64,000 nucleotides of DNA from Mesobacillus jeotgali (GCF_014856545.2 NZ_CP109811.1:4582001-4646000), one strand, 5' to 3'; shown: positions 1-8,648, numbered from the stretch's first letter. Numbers and translations are program-made. The notes: generated from the letters alone by a model not told the origin.

Positions 1-911
1 GCCTCGTCAATCTTCTTTATCGTCCTCATTACACTGTCATTCTTTTTCCGGAGCAAATCGGTCAGTGTGACTACCCCGGAAATCTCCCCCTCATCGACCA
101 CGGGCAGATGCTTGATACCGTTCAGTAAAATTTTAGATAAGGCATCGTAATAGTAAGCGAACCTGGATATCGTCACAGGATTTTCCGTCATCACCAGCCT
201 GGATGGACTGTCAAATGGAATGCCCTTTGAAACGACCCGGCCTACGATATCCCGTTCTGTTATGATTCCTTTCAGCTCACCATCCTCGACCACCAGTACA
301 GAACTTGTTTTACTTCCAGCCATTCTTCGCGCTGCTTCCTGAATGCTCGTGTCAGGAGTAACGGACGCGATTTTATCACTCATCAGATCCTGAACCCTTG
401 CTAAAATCGTTTCGCCCTCGCCAATTCCCCTGGCCATTTTGACCTGCTCGGCAAGGGACCCGTACACATCCCTCAGCCTGATTGCGACCTGGGCCAGCAG
501 GTAGTCATGGACATCCTGGTCTTCCCACCTTTTTGCCAGTACGGAAAAAGGGATTAGCAGTGCCCGGACTTCATCTGCAGCCCTTACTCCGACATTTGCC
601 TGCGTTTTTTCGGCACTCGTCAACCCAAGGAACTCTGCCAGACTTGAAAACCCTACAATTTCGCCTTTTCGGGTGACTTCAAGAACTTCCTCCTGTCCGG
701 CAGCATTCTTCACGACCACCTCGGCATTTCCCTGTAAAATCAACAAAAGCCCCTGACGAGTCGTGTCCGCCTTGAGCATCATTTCGCTTTTTCCATAGGT
801 AAGAGTTTCACATTCCTCGACATGGGAAAGGGCCGTGCGTTCCTCCACCCCCTGGAATAGGGGGTGGAACTGCACAGCCTTCCAAATTTCCTTATACTGA
901 TTTTGTTGCAT
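1..911 (-). CDS. CBS-domain and cyclic-nucleotide-binding-like protein (3' end outside window)
   Basis: The visible part is about 303 residues. An N-terminal cNMP-binding-like beta-barrel (roughly residues 20-130, with LLLILQGNAEVVV and GEIVGFSSLAEFLG) is followed by two CBS domains (roughly 165-285, with SVLVVEDGELKGIITERDI and HLPVVDEGEISGVVTLTDL). This layout matches the DUF294/CBS signalling proteins that often sit beside acetate/solute symporter genes. A C-terminal nucleotidyltransferase-like domain would be expected beyond the window edge but cannot be seen. The start overlaps the end of the symporter gene by 20 bp, so the two are probably translationally coupled. ATG at 909-911 has a GGA 9 nt upstream; an in-frame ATG at 915-917 is an alternative. 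Function is probably regulatory (sensing an adenine nucleotide or controlling uptake); this is inferred from the domains and neighbours. Confidence 0.85.
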   Translation of the reverse strand, partial: MQQNQYKEIWKAVQFHPLFQGVEERTALSHVEECETLTYGKSEMMLKADTTRQGLLLILQGNAEVVVKNAAGQEEVLEVTRKGEIVGFSSLAEFLGLTSAEKTQANVGVRAADEVRALLIPFSVLAKRWEDQDVHDYLLAQVAIRLRDVYGSLAEQVKMARGIGEGETILARVQDLMSDKIASVTPDTSIQEAARRMAGSKTSSVLVVEDGELKGIITERDIVGRVVSKGIPFDSPSRLVMTENPVTISRFAYYYDALSKILLNGIKHLPVVDEGEISGVVTLTDLLRKKNDSVMRTIKKIDE

Positions 912-2562
912 CGTCATTCATCCAAACTTCGCCGTTCTTATAGGTCATCTGTTCAGGATAACGAAGGTCGAGTACTTCCTCCTGAATTTTTTGCGAAGGT
1001 GCTGGAGTAGCAAGCGATACAATGACATTCGCAAGGATTGCAGCTGTAGCGCCGAATACGCCGGCACCTGTGTCAATGATGCCAAGGATCGTGAAGCCGC
1101 CATACTTTGCCGCGAAAATGTATCCCAATGTCACCGCAAGACCGACGAGCATACCTGCAATAACACCCTGTGAATTTGAACGCTTCCACCATACACCAAG
1201 GATCAAGGCCGGGAAGAAGGTTCCGCTTGCCAGAGCGAAGGCCCATGCAACGATTTGCGTGATTGCTCCAGGAGGATTAAGCGCAATGATTCCGGCAAAC
1301 AATGTAGCGACAACGATAGAAATACGCGCTACATTCAGACGTGTTTTTTCCGTAGCGTTTGGCTTCATGACACGGTAGTATATATCGTGCGCAAAAGCCG
1401 AAGAAATCGCGATCATTAAGCCGCCGGCAGTTGAAAGAGCCGCGGCCATAGCGCCTGCCGCTACAAGTCCGATGACGAATACGCCAAGGTTTGCGATTTC
1501 CGGTGTCGCCATAACTACGATATCGTTTGAGATGATCAATTCACTCCACTGTAGGACACCGTCGCTATTACCATCGGCAACCTGCAGCTTTCCTGTATCA
1601 ACCCATGTTTTCGTCCAGGCAGGAAGCTCACTGATTTTGCTGCCGGCAACCTTTGTCATCAGGATAAAGCGTGAGAATGCCGCGTAAGCAGGTGCTGACA
1701 GGTAAAGCAAGCCGATGAAGAGAAGTGCCCATGCACCTGACCAGCGTGCAGCCTTCATCGTTGATACCGTATAGAAACGGACGATGACGTGCGGAAGTCC
1801 CGCCGTACCGGCCATCAATGTAAACATAAGAGCAAGGAACTGCCATTTCGTGCCGTTAGTGAATGGCGCGAAGTACTCGGAGATCCCAAGTTCACGGTCG
1901 AGCTCACCCATTTTGCCAACCAGTTCACCGTAGGAAAGCCATGGAAGTGCACTGCTAGTTATCTGGAGAGACATGAAAATGACCGGAATCAAATAGGCAA
2001 TGATCAAAATGATATATTGTGCAACCTGTGTCCACGTAATCCCCTTCATACCGCCGAAGGCAGCATAAGTAGCGATCAGGACCACACCGATCATCGTGCC
2101 GAGCTTCGCATCGATTTCGAACAGTCGCCCGATTACCACACCGGAACCGGAAAGCTGCCCGATCGAGTAGGTGAAGCTGATGATGATCGTTGAAATGGCC
2201 GCAATGACGCGTGCCGTGTGGCTGTTGTATCGGTCACCGATAAATTCTGGAACCGTGTAGCGGCCATACTTCCTGAGCTGTGGCGCAAGCAGGAAGGTCA
2301 ACAGCAAATATCCGCCCGTCCAGCCCATGATATACGCAAGGCCGTCATAGCCGAGCAGCATGATCGTACCGGCCATCCCGATGAAGGAAGCGGCACTCAT
2401 CCAGTCAGCGCCGATCGCCATCCCATTAAAAATTGGCGGAACGCCGCGGCTGGCAACGTAGAAATCGGACGTCTGCTTAGCTGTATTGTAAATCGCAATC
2501 CCGATATACAAACCAAATGTAGCTAATATAATAGATAATGAGACCAAGAATTGTGTATCCAA
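892..2562 (-). CDS. Sodium:solute symporter large subunit (SSS family, VC_2705-like)
   Basis: A 556-residue polytopic membrane protein of the sodium:solute symporter family, similar to cation/acetate (ActP-like) transporters. The N-terminal SSS signature region (SDFYVASRGVPPIFNGMAIG), the GWTGGYLLL and TVPEFIGDRY segments and about 13 hydrophobic helices are visible. It is preceded by a DUF4212 small-subunit gene, which is the hallmark of the two-component VC_2705 subfamily. The substrate is probably a small monocarboxylate driven by sodium, inferred from the family. An oddity is a perfect EF-hand-like loop, DGNSDGVLQWSE at residues 330-341, in the hydrophilic stretch between two membrane segments. 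The regulator gene downstream overlaps its 3' end, indicating one operon. Confidence 0.93.
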   Translation of the reverse strand: MDTQFLVSLSIILATFGLYIGIAIYNTAKQTSDFYVASRGVPPIFNGMAIGADWMSAASFIGMAGTIMLLGYDGLAYIMGWTGGYLLLTFLLAPQLRKYGRYTVPEFIGDRYNSHTARVIAAISTIIISFTYSIGQLSGSGVVIGRLFEIDAKLGTMIGVVLIATYAAFGGMKGITWTQVAQYIILIIAYLIPVIFMSLQITSSALPWLSYGELVGKMGELDRELGISEYFAPFTNGTKWQFLALMFTLMAGTAGLPHVIVRFYTVSTMKAARWSGAWALLFIGLLYLSAPAYAAFSRFILMTKVAGSKISELPAWTKTWVDTGKLQVADGNSDGVLQWSELIISNDIVVMATPEIANLGVFVIGLVAAGAMAAALSTAGGLMIAISSAFAHDIYYRVMKPNATEKTRLNVARISIVVATLFAGIIALNPPGAITQIVAWAFALASGTFFPALILGVWWKRSNSQGVIAGMLVGLAVTLGYIFAAKYGGFTILGIIDTGAGVFGATAAILANVIVSLATPAPSQKIQEEVLDLRYPEQMTYKNGEVWMNDDATKSV

Positions 2563-2608
2563 AGTTCTCCCCCTTATTCAAACGCTCTTTTTTACTTTCT
2601 CCGTGACT

Positions 2609-2911
2609 TTAGTGATCCAGGCTCTTTCCTTCGCTCAGCTTGACGTTCTTCTCCTCATCGATTCCATACTTCTTGTCGATGCCATCGCTAAGTTTGGCGT
2701 TGACAAACAGCAGAATGATGAACGTGACCACTGCCCCCTGCGCTCCCATGAAATAGTGGAACGGGAAGCCGCCGATTGAAATCTCGCTCAGTGGTTCGGC
2801 AATCATGACCGCGCCGAACGAAACGAGGAACCAGACGATGAAATAGATGATCATGTTACGGGTTTTTTCACGGAAATACGCGTCAGCAACTGACTTATCA
2901 ATTTTCTTCAC
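2609..2911 (-). CDS. Sodium:solute symporter small subunit (DUF4212)
   Basis: A 100-residue protein with two membrane helices (roughly residues 20-40 and 55-75) and charged ends. The core (AYFREKTRNMIIYFIVWFLV, then GAQGAVVTFIILLFVNAKL) matches the DUF4212 small subunit found immediately upstream of VC_2705-type symporters. It lies 46 bp before the large subunit in the same operon and presumably forms a complex with it. I choose the GTG start at 2909-2911 because AAGGGG stands 7 nt upstream; an in-frame extension to 2971 has no comparable ribosome-binding site. Confidence 0.9.
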   Translation of the reverse strand: MKKIDKSVADAYFREKTRNMIIYFIVWFLVSFGAVMIAEPLSEISIGGFPFHYFMGAQGAVVTFIILLFVNAKLSDGIDKKYGIDEEKNVKLSEGKSLDH

Positions 2912-3082
2912 ATTTACACCCCTTTGGTTTTGCTTATCCCCTTTGTATAATCCTTCATGAATGACAGACACAGCCTTACATTGAAAGCTTTCTTCACTCC
3001 CTTATTTTTATAAATTTTAATTATATGAACCTTGCGCCAGGCAAAGTTGATACTTATGAAAATGAATTTAACTTTGAGTGAA

Positions 3083-3265
3083 TTAACTTAAGCTGAAGAT
3101 GAATTTAACCGTTTCAAAAAATGGAGCCGGTACCATGATGATTTGGATGAGGAAGTAGAGAAATATGCTCAGGAACGGGACTGCCAGGTAAATTAACTTG
3201 TTTTTTCTTAAACCCATGAAAAGGCTTATGCCGGTAATCACCAGCAGGCCAATTAGAATGATCAC
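3083..3265 (-). CDS. Small hydrophobic membrane protein, unknown
   Basis: A 60-residue protein with two closely spaced membrane helices separated by a short basic loop (MGLRKNK). I do not recognise a family. It is a credible gene because a strong ribosome-binding site, AGGAGG, stands 6-7 nt before the GTG start at 3263-3265. It lies upstream of the symporter pair in the same direction, about 110 bp before the first codons, so it may be the first gene of that operon. Nothing in the sequence gives a function. Confidence 0.65.
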   Translation of the reverse strand: MIILIGLLVITGISLFMGLRKNKLIYLAVPFLSIFLYFLIQIIMVPAPFFETVKFIFSLS

Positions 3266-3592
3266 GTTGATTCCTCCTGCGTAAAAGTTTTTTGCATATA
3301 TATGAATAATTATTTATTTAACTAAATCTTTAGAAAATTTAATTTAATTATCCATATAATGTCCAGGCAGGTCAATACGTTATTTTTAAAAAATGTAATC
3401 GCTTTCTGTGTCGATATTTTTCAGACCGTGGGAAATACGTTAGTCACAGTAAGGGTTTGACGGAGTCTAAGGTATGGGAGTTTGTCGAAAAAAATTTTTT
3501 AGCTTGTTTCCATAGAATTGCTCTGTTTGTAATGATTTTCAGAATAGTAAAAGGAACACTCGCCTTTGAGTGTTCCTTCATAGGAATATAAT
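3266..3592. promoter_or_regulatory. 327-bp spacer with candidate cre (CcpA) site at 3394-3407
   Basis: This gene-free, AT-rich stretch separates ggt from the small membrane protein and symporter operon. Positions 3394-3407 read TGTAATCGCTTTCT, which fits the catabolite-responsive consensus TGWNANCGNTNWCA at 13 of 14 positions, failing only the last base. It is well placed to act on the symporter operon, a plausible carbon-catabolite target. The 9-mer AATACGTTA occurs at 3374 and 3434, exactly 60 bp apart; its meaning is unknown. No confident -35/-10 pair was identified. Confidence 0.5.
3546..3578 (-). terminator. Rho-independent terminator of ggt
   Basis: An 11-bp perfect stem (AAGGAACACTC at 3551-3561 pairing with 3568-3578) around a 6-nt loop, followed on the minus strand by a TTTTAC tract, 15 bp after the ggt stop codon. 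Confidence 0.9.
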
Positions 3593-5197
3593 TTACCAGC
3601 AGGCAATGGCGCCGTCGGTCCGCATTTCGGTTCCGCCGGTCAGGACGCCGGTTTCTGGATTGCGGACAATGACCTGGCCGCGGCCAAAGCTTCCGCCATC
3701 ATATGCTACCTTCAACTGATGTCCGCGTGCCGCAAGCTCCTTGACGATATGATTTGGGAAGTTGTGCTCGACTTCGATTTGCTTGCCGCTGATCCACTGC
3801 CAACGCGGTGCATCAAGTGCAGCCTGCGGATTCAAGCCAAAGTCGATCATATTCATTGCCACCTGGACATGTCCCTGCGGCTGCATATAGCCGCCCATCA
3901 CGCCAAACGGGCCGACAGCCTGGCCATCCTTTGTGATGAAGCCGGGAATGATCGTGTGGTATGTCTTTTTGCCCGGAGCCAGCGCGTTCGCATGATTCGG
4001 GTCAAGCGAGAAGTCATGACCGCGGTTTTGCAGGCCGATTCCCGTGCCAGGAACGACAACACCTGAGCCGAAGCCCATATAGTTGCTCTGAATGAACGAA
4101 ACCATATTGCCTTCGCCATCGGCAGTCGACAGATACACCGTTCCGCCTTTAGGGAGCTGGCCAGGTTCAGGCATTCTCGCTTCATCGGAAATTTTCGCAC
4201 GAGCGTCCTCCCCGTACTCTTCTGACAGGAGGTCTGCTACCTTCGCCTGCATTGTCTTAGGGTCGGTCACATATTCCTTGCCATCCGTGAACGCCTGCTT
4301 CATCGCTTCCAGCTGAAGATGGACACCCTGGACGTCATCGCGATGGGTAAACTCGTATCCTTTTAAAATATTCAATGCCATCAAGGCAACGATTCCTTGG
4401 CCGTTCGGCGGGATTTCCCAAACGTCATGACCGCGGTATGAAACAGAGATCGGTTCCACCCATTCAGGATGATAGTTTTCAAGGTCGGATTTACTCAGGA
4501 ATGCTCCTGCTTTTTCAGAGGCTTCAGCGATTCTATCAGCCAGCGCACCCCTGTAAAAGCTTTCCCCATTCGTTTCGGCAATTTCCTGGAGTGTGTTCGC
4601 ATGGTCCTCCGATTTCCACATCTCGCCTGCTTCAGGAACTCTGCCATCAGGAGCGAAGACACGGAACCACTCATCGTACTCCTCGCCCTGGAAGCGAGTC
4701 TTGTAGGCATTATAAGCACCCTTCCAATATTTTGCGAGAATAGGAGTCAGCGGGTACCCATTGCGCGCATAATCAATTGCTGGCTGCAGCACTTCCGTAA
4801 GCGGCAGGCGCCCAAATTTTTTCGATAACTCCGCCCACGCTGACGGCGCTCCCGGTACCGTGACCGGAATCCAGCCATGCGAAGGCATTTTTTCATGGCC
4901 AAGCTTCTTCACTTTTTCGATTGAAATCGATTGTGGAGCAGGACCGCTCGCATTCAAGCCATATAGCTTGTCTTTTACCCAGACAAGCGCGAACGCGTCG
5001 CCGCCAATGCCGTTGGACGTCGGCTCCACAACCGTCAGGCATGCCGCCGTTGCGATCGCAGCATCAATCGCGTTTCCGCCCTTTTTTAAAATATCAAGCC
5101 CTGCCTGCGCAGCAAGCGGCTGTGACGTAGCAACCATCCCCTTGCGCGCCACCGATGCCATCCGCTGAGAAGGATAAGGATATGTATGCAAAGACAT
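3593..5197 (-). CDS. Gamma-glutamyltransferase family protein (YwrD-like)
   Basis: A 534-residue Ntn-hydrolase precursor of the gamma-glutamyltranspeptidase family, which cleaves or transfers gamma-glutamyl groups from glutathione-like substrates. It carries the family features GGNAIDAAIAT (40-50) and EPTSNGIGGDAF, and the autoprocessing threonine is expected at T353 in KGGTVYL, splitting large and small subunits. There is no signal peptide, unlike secreted Bacillus Ggt, so it should be cytoplasmic, and the overall sequence resembles B. subtilis YwrD. It stands alone between its own promoter/operator and terminator. The natural substrate cannot be read from the sequence. Confidence 0.92.
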   Translation of the reverse strand: MSLHTYPYPSQRMASVARKGMVATSQPLAAQAGLDILKKGGNAIDAAIATAACLTVVEPTSNGIGGDAFALVWVKDKLYGLNASGPAPQSISIEKVKKLGHEKMPSHGWIPVTVPGAPSAWAELSKKFGRLPLTEVLQPAIDYARNGYPLTPILAKYWKGAYNAYKTRFQGEEYDEWFRVFAPDGRVPEAGEMWKSEDHANTLQEIAETNGESFYRGALADRIAEASEKAGAFLSKSDLENYHPEWVEPISVSYRGHDVWEIPPNGQGIVALMALNILKGYEFTHRDDVQGVHLQLEAMKQAFTDGKEYVTDPKTMQAKVADLLSEEYGEDARAKISDEARMPEPGQLPKGGTVYLSTADGEGNMVSFIQSNYMGFGSGVVVPGTGIGLQNRGHDFSLDPNHANALAPGKKTYHTIIPGFITKDGQAVGPFGVMGGYMQPQGHVQVAMNMIDFGLNPQAALDAPRWQWISGKQIEVEHNFPNHIVKELAARGHQLKVAYDGGSFGRGQVIVRNPETGVLTGGTEMRTDGAIACW

Positions 5198-5216
5198 TTT
5201 GATTCCCCCTAGTAAT

Positions 5217-5238
5217 TTTCGTCTTACGAAATATTATA
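5217..5238 (-). promoter_or_regulatory. ggt promoter with palindromic operator
   Basis: On the minus strand a TATAAT -10 box (5233-5238) is followed immediately by the perfect palindrome TTTCGT-N3-ACGAAA (5217-5231), which covers the expected transcription start. The -35 is poor (TTTAGA with a 17-bp spacer). The position suggests a repressor-binding site controlling ggt; the regulator is not identifiable from the motif. Confidence 0.6.
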
Positions 5239-5269
5239 TCAAAATAATTGAAAATTCTAAACAAAAATC

Positions 5270-5303
5270 CAAAAACAAAGCCCGGCCCGAATCGGCCGGA
5301 CTT
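5270..5303 (-). terminator. Terminator of the PBP gene
   Basis: An 8-bp GC-rich stem (5280-5287 with 5294-5301, one G-U pair), followed on the minus strand by TTTGTTTTT, directly after the stop codon at 5306. Confidence 0.88.
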
Positions 5304-5305
5304 TC

Positions 5306-7306
5306 CTACATTCCATTCTGAAGTCTTAATTCATAAAATTCCTTCACTCGGGTCACGACATCCTTTGACCCGGAATCCTCGATCATCATTGCGACGATCA
5401 TATCGGCGGATTGCGGGTTATAGGCGACGAACCACCCGAGCTCCCGGCCCTTATCGCCCTGCTTTTCCTTGATTTCTGCTGTGCCCGTTTTACCGGCGAG
5501 CGGATAGTTGGCGATCAGGCCATTGTGTGCTGTTCCTTTAGGATCGGTGATGACCTTTGTCAGCATGTTGCTTAGAGCCGCTGCATTGGCTGGGCTGACC
5601 AGGCCTTCCTGCCAGATTTGTCCCTGTTTATCTTCCATATTCAAAATTGGTTTAATGAGGTTGCCCTCGTTGACGAATGGTGAATACGTCGCTGCAAGAT
5701 GCAGAATATTCATTTCAACCTGCCCCTGCCCATAGGCAGAGTCCGCCAGGCTGATTTCGCTGTCAATCTTGCCGATTTGCGACGGCTCGATCGGATAGAG
5801 GTATTCCGGCTGATCTTCAAAGCCGAATTTCTTCAACCCTTCTGTAAAAGTATCCTGACCCATTCCGAGCGCTGCCCTCGCAAAGTAAATATTATCCGAA
5901 TAGACCAGCGCTTTTTCGAGGTTGATGCTGCCTACCACATTGGAATATCTCGTCACTTTATAGCCGCCCCATGAAGCGTCCTTACTCCACTGTTTCCCGG
6001 TGATTTCAAAAGCAGTATCCAACTGGAGCTTTCCGCTCTCAAGGCCGATTGCCGCTGTGATCGGCTTGATTACAGAGCCCGGCACATAAGTCATCTTGAA
6101 TCTATTAAGCGTCGGCATGAGCGGATTGTCTTCTAGCATTTTCCGTCTGTTTTGCGAGATTCCGAGTGCCATTTCATTCGGGTCGAACCCGGGCGAGCTG
6201 ACCAATGCCAGCGTCTCACCTGTGGTCGGATTGATGGCCGATGCTGTGCCTGCTTTTCCTTTTAGCTGGTCGTATAATTGCTGCTGTGCGACAACATCGA
6301 TCGTCAGCTGGATATCCTTCCCATTTTCCACTGGCTTTTCAGCAAGCGTCTTGACCGTTCCATCCTCTTTTACAATCGAGATTCTGACTCCGTTTGTTCC
6401 TTTTAACTGTTCTTCGAGAACCTGTTCAAGGCCGCGGCGGCCGATTAGGTCGGTTGCGGTGTAGCCTTTACCCTCCAGTTTTTCCAGGTCATCGGCGAGG
6501 ATTGGGCCGACATACCCGATCAAATGGGACAATGCCTCTCCGTATGGATACTCACGGGCACCGACCATCTGACTTGTCACGCCATTAAGTGCAAATAATT
6601 TTTCATGAAGCCCTTTATCTGTCTTCGAAACTTTTTTCAGCGGCACGAACAATTCAGGTTTTACCCAGCCGGCATTCATTGCCTTGTTGATTTGCTCCTC
6701 CGACATGTCGAGCAGCTCCGCAAGCTTGGTGATTGTCTGCTCTTTTGGCTCCCCCAACTTGCCAGGGACCACTCCGATCTGGACAGCCGTCCCATTGATC
6801 GCGAGTCCATTCCCGGCGCGGTCAAGGATGCTGCCGCGTTCTGCCTGAACATTTTTGAAGCTGATTTTATCCCCTGCTTCGAGCTCTGGGAAAATGTACG
6901 TCGTATTCCAGTCGACATACCAATTGGTCTCATCTTCACGTTCTTCTTTTACAAGAGCAGCATTATGGTCGAATTCGATTGGACCAGCAGCGCTGTTCAT
7001 TTTAGCCGAAAAAGGAAGTTCTGCATTTGCTTCATGCTCCTGCTCTTCTTCAGGCTGATTGTAGCTGACCTTCAGCTCGCCGATCTCTAAATCTTTGTAA
7101 ATTTTATTATAGCGAGAGACGAAATCCTCCTTGGAGATGGAATCCTTCGCTTTTTCTGATAAAAATCCATACATCTCATCAAACTTTTGATCATTCCAGA
7201 GCTTTACGTATTGGGAAAACCGTTCTTCGGGAGTCGGCTCCTTGCTGCAGCCGGAAATGATGGCGGCAATGACAACCGACAAAAGTATTAATAGTACCCG
7301 TTTCAT
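5306..7306 (-). CDS. pbpC: Class B penicillin-binding lipoprotein (PBP3/MecA-type transpeptidase)
   Basis: A 666-residue peptidoglycan DD-transpeptidase anchored on the outer face of the membrane. A lipoprotein signal ends in the lipobox IISGC with Cys20. Residues about 25-140 form the NTF2-like MecA_N domain, then a PBP dimerisation domain (AERGSILDRAGNGLA), then the transpeptidase domain with S411-VIK, S470-DN and K606-TGT. Domain order and length match B. subtilis PbpC (PBP3) and staphylococcal PBP2a, enzymes with low beta-lactam affinity; resistance itself cannot be inferred. The start has an AGGAGG site. It is monocistronic with its own terminator. Confidence 0.92.
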   Translation of the reverse strand: MKRVLLILLSVVIAAIISGCSKEPTPEERFSQYVKLWNDQKFDEMYGFLSEKAKDSISKEDFVSRYNKIYKDLEIGELKVSYNQPEEEQEHEANAELPFSAKMNSAAGPIEFDHNAALVKEEREDETNWYVDWNTTYIFPELEAGDKISFKNVQAERGSILDRAGNGLAINGTAVQIGVVPGKLGEPKEQTITKLAELLDMSEEQINKAMNAGWVKPELFVPLKKVSKTDKGLHEKLFALNGVTSQMVGAREYPYGEALSHLIGYVGPILADDLEKLEGKGYTATDLIGRRGLEQVLEEQLKGTNGVRISIVKEDGTVKTLAEKPVENGKDIQLTIDVVAQQQLYDQLKGKAGTASAINPTTGETLALVSSPGFDPNEMALGISQNRRKMLEDNPLMPTLNRFKMTYVPGSVIKPITAAIGLESGKLQLDTAFEITGKQWSKDASWGGYKVTRYSNVVGSINLEKALVYSDNIYFARAALGMGQDTFTEGLKKFGFEDQPEYLYPIEPSQIGKIDSEISLADSAYGQGQVEMNILHLAATYSPFVNEGNLIKPILNMEDKQGQIWQEGLVSPANAAALSNMLTKVITDPKGTAHNGLIANYPLAGKTGTAEIKEKQGDKGRELGWFVAYNPQSADMIVAMMIEDSGSKDVVTRVKEFYELRLQNGM

Positions 7307-7414
7307 ATGTATCCCTCCTCTTGTCTGATTTTACCATACAATTTCCATTTAGATAAACCTCCGGCTTTCTTAAAAATTTCTATTTCAATACATTAGAGCT
7401 ATTCTGATTAATCC

Positions 7415-7448
7415 AATAAAAAAACCCGCCTTTATAGCAAGGCAGGTT
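7415..7448 (-). terminator. Terminator of spoIIQ
   Basis: A 10-bp stem (7423-7432 with 7439-7448, one mismatch or wobble) followed on the minus strand by a run of seven T residues, 18 bp after the spoIIQ stop codon. Confidence 0.9.
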
Positions 7449-7465
7449 CGAGAATTTAGATTTTA

Positions 7466-8413
7466 TTAAGAGTTGGTTGAAGTGTCAGAGTCAGTTGAAG
7501 AGTCTTTGTCTGTATCTTCTCCTGCATCCTTATCTTCGTCTTTTTTATCAGAGCCGCCTTCAGCAGGCTTGTCTTCCGCTGGAGTTGTGCCTTCAGCGTC
7601 TTCCTCTGATGGAGTTGTGCCTTCAGCGTCTTCCTCTGAGCTTCCTTCCACATCTTCTTCGGCAGCATCTTCAGACTTGCCTGCATCTGCATCAGAAGAA
7701 GCTTTCTCTTCTGTCACATTTGCGTCCTGCAATGCGCTTAGAGGCTTGTTGAAGTACTCATGCGGATTGACTGGTACATTGTCCTTGCGGATCTCAAAGT
7801 GAACGTGGTTGCCAGCCTTCTCATTGATCAAGCTTGTTCCGGATTTCGCAATGACTTGTCCTTGCTCAACCTGGTCGCCAACCTTAACTTGGTAGTCTTT
7901 CACTGACTGATATTGTGTTACAATACCTTTGTCATGCTCGATTTCAATGACATTTCCAAGCACTGCGTCTTCCATGACATTTTTGACGGTACCGCTTAGT
8001 GATGCGATTACATCAAATTCCTTGCCATCTTTTGAAGCAATGTCTAACCCAGTGTTCGGATGGTACGTATTATCATAGAACACTAGAGCTGCTTCTTGCT
8101 CAGCCGCGTCGCCGTCATTGTCATAGAATTGCATTTGGACGACTGCATCGTCTTCATTCACCACTGGCATTACAAAGTTCTCCATCGCGCGGTTCACTTC
8201 AACTGCTGGCTGGTCATTCATCTTTTTGCCAGGCATGTCAGTCGCTTTGTATTCCGACTGATCCAGCTGATCGGTTCCGCTGTTTTGATACCATAGGACA
8301 CCAGTTAGAATGATTGCGGCACTAGCAATATAAACTGTTGGATACACCCACCGCTTCTTGAAAAAGCTGTTCTTGCTTTTGTCTTGAGAAGATCTTTTTT
8401 CTTCCTCTCTCAT
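7466..8413 (-). CDS. spoIIQ: Stage II sporulation protein Q (M23/LytM-like, forespore channel)
   Basis: A 315-residue protein with one N-terminal membrane helix (roughly 20-40) and a LytM/M23 domain facing the intermembrane space, where SpoIIQ binds mother-cell SpoIIIAH during engulfment. The start MREEEKR and the region WVYPTVYIASAAIIL resemble B. subtilis SpoIIQ. In the first metal motif the usual H-x-G-x-D is N-T-G-L-D, with a histidine two residues earlier; the second motif HVHFEIR is intact. Peptidase activity is therefore doubtful. The C-terminal 100 residues are a low-complexity Asp/Glu/Ser tail with two tandem copies of EEDAEGTTP. The start at 8411-8413 has AGGTG 6 nt upstream. Confidence 0.95.
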   Translation of the reverse strand: MREEEKRSSQDKSKNSFFKKRWVYPTVYIASAAIILTGVLWYQNSGTDQLDQSEYKATDMPGKKMNDQPAVEVNRAMENFVMPVVNEDDAVVQMQFYDNDGDAAEQEAALVFYDNTYHPNTGLDIASKDGKEFDVIASLSGTVKNVMEDAVLGNVIEIEHDKGIVTQYQSVKDYQVKVGDQVEQGQVIAKSGTSLINEKAGNHVHFEIRKDNVPVNPHEYFNKPLSALQDANVTEEKASSDADAGKSEDAAEEDVEGSSEEDAEGTTPSEEDAEGTTPAEDKPAEGGSDKKDEDKDAGEDTDKDSSTDSDTSTNS

Positions 8414-8487
8414 TTTCATCACCTCAGCAATCAGTTTGAACAGAAGCGAAAAAATATATACATAGAGTTGAAAAATTTTTTACTGCT

Positions 8488-8517
8488 TATTTTTCGACAA
8501 AGGTAAGGATTTTATGC
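8488..8517 (-). promoter_or_regulatory. Candidate sigma-F promoter of spoIIQ
   Basis: On the minus strand GCATA (8513-8517) is separated by exactly 15 bp from TCGAAAAATA (8488-8497). This fits the sigma-F pattern GYATA-N15-GGNNANANTR at the -35 and in the A-rich half of the -10, but lacks the leading GG. Forespore expression of spoIIQ from sigma F is established in B. subtilis. Confidence 0.45.
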
Positions 8518-8583
8518 AAAAAAGTTTTTTTGGTGGGTTTTGGGGATTGAGATACAGTTGATTCGGGGGTTCCGCAATGACGA

Positions 8584-8634
8584 GTTACTACTATAACAAG
8601 TCTGTTTTTATCAATGTACGGGTTACTACTATAA
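8584..8634 (+). repeat. Two-copy direct repeat GTTACTACTATAA upstream of ywnJ
   Basis: The 13-mer GTTACTACTATAA occurs at 8584-8596 and 8622-8634, 38 bp apart, in the spacer between the divergent spoIIQ and ywnJ genes. The second copy ends 5 bp before the ywnJ ribosome-binding site. It could be an operator pair or a small relative of the short-period arrays found elsewhere in this window. Confidence 0.6.
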
Positions 8635-8648
8635 AGTGAGGTATCACC

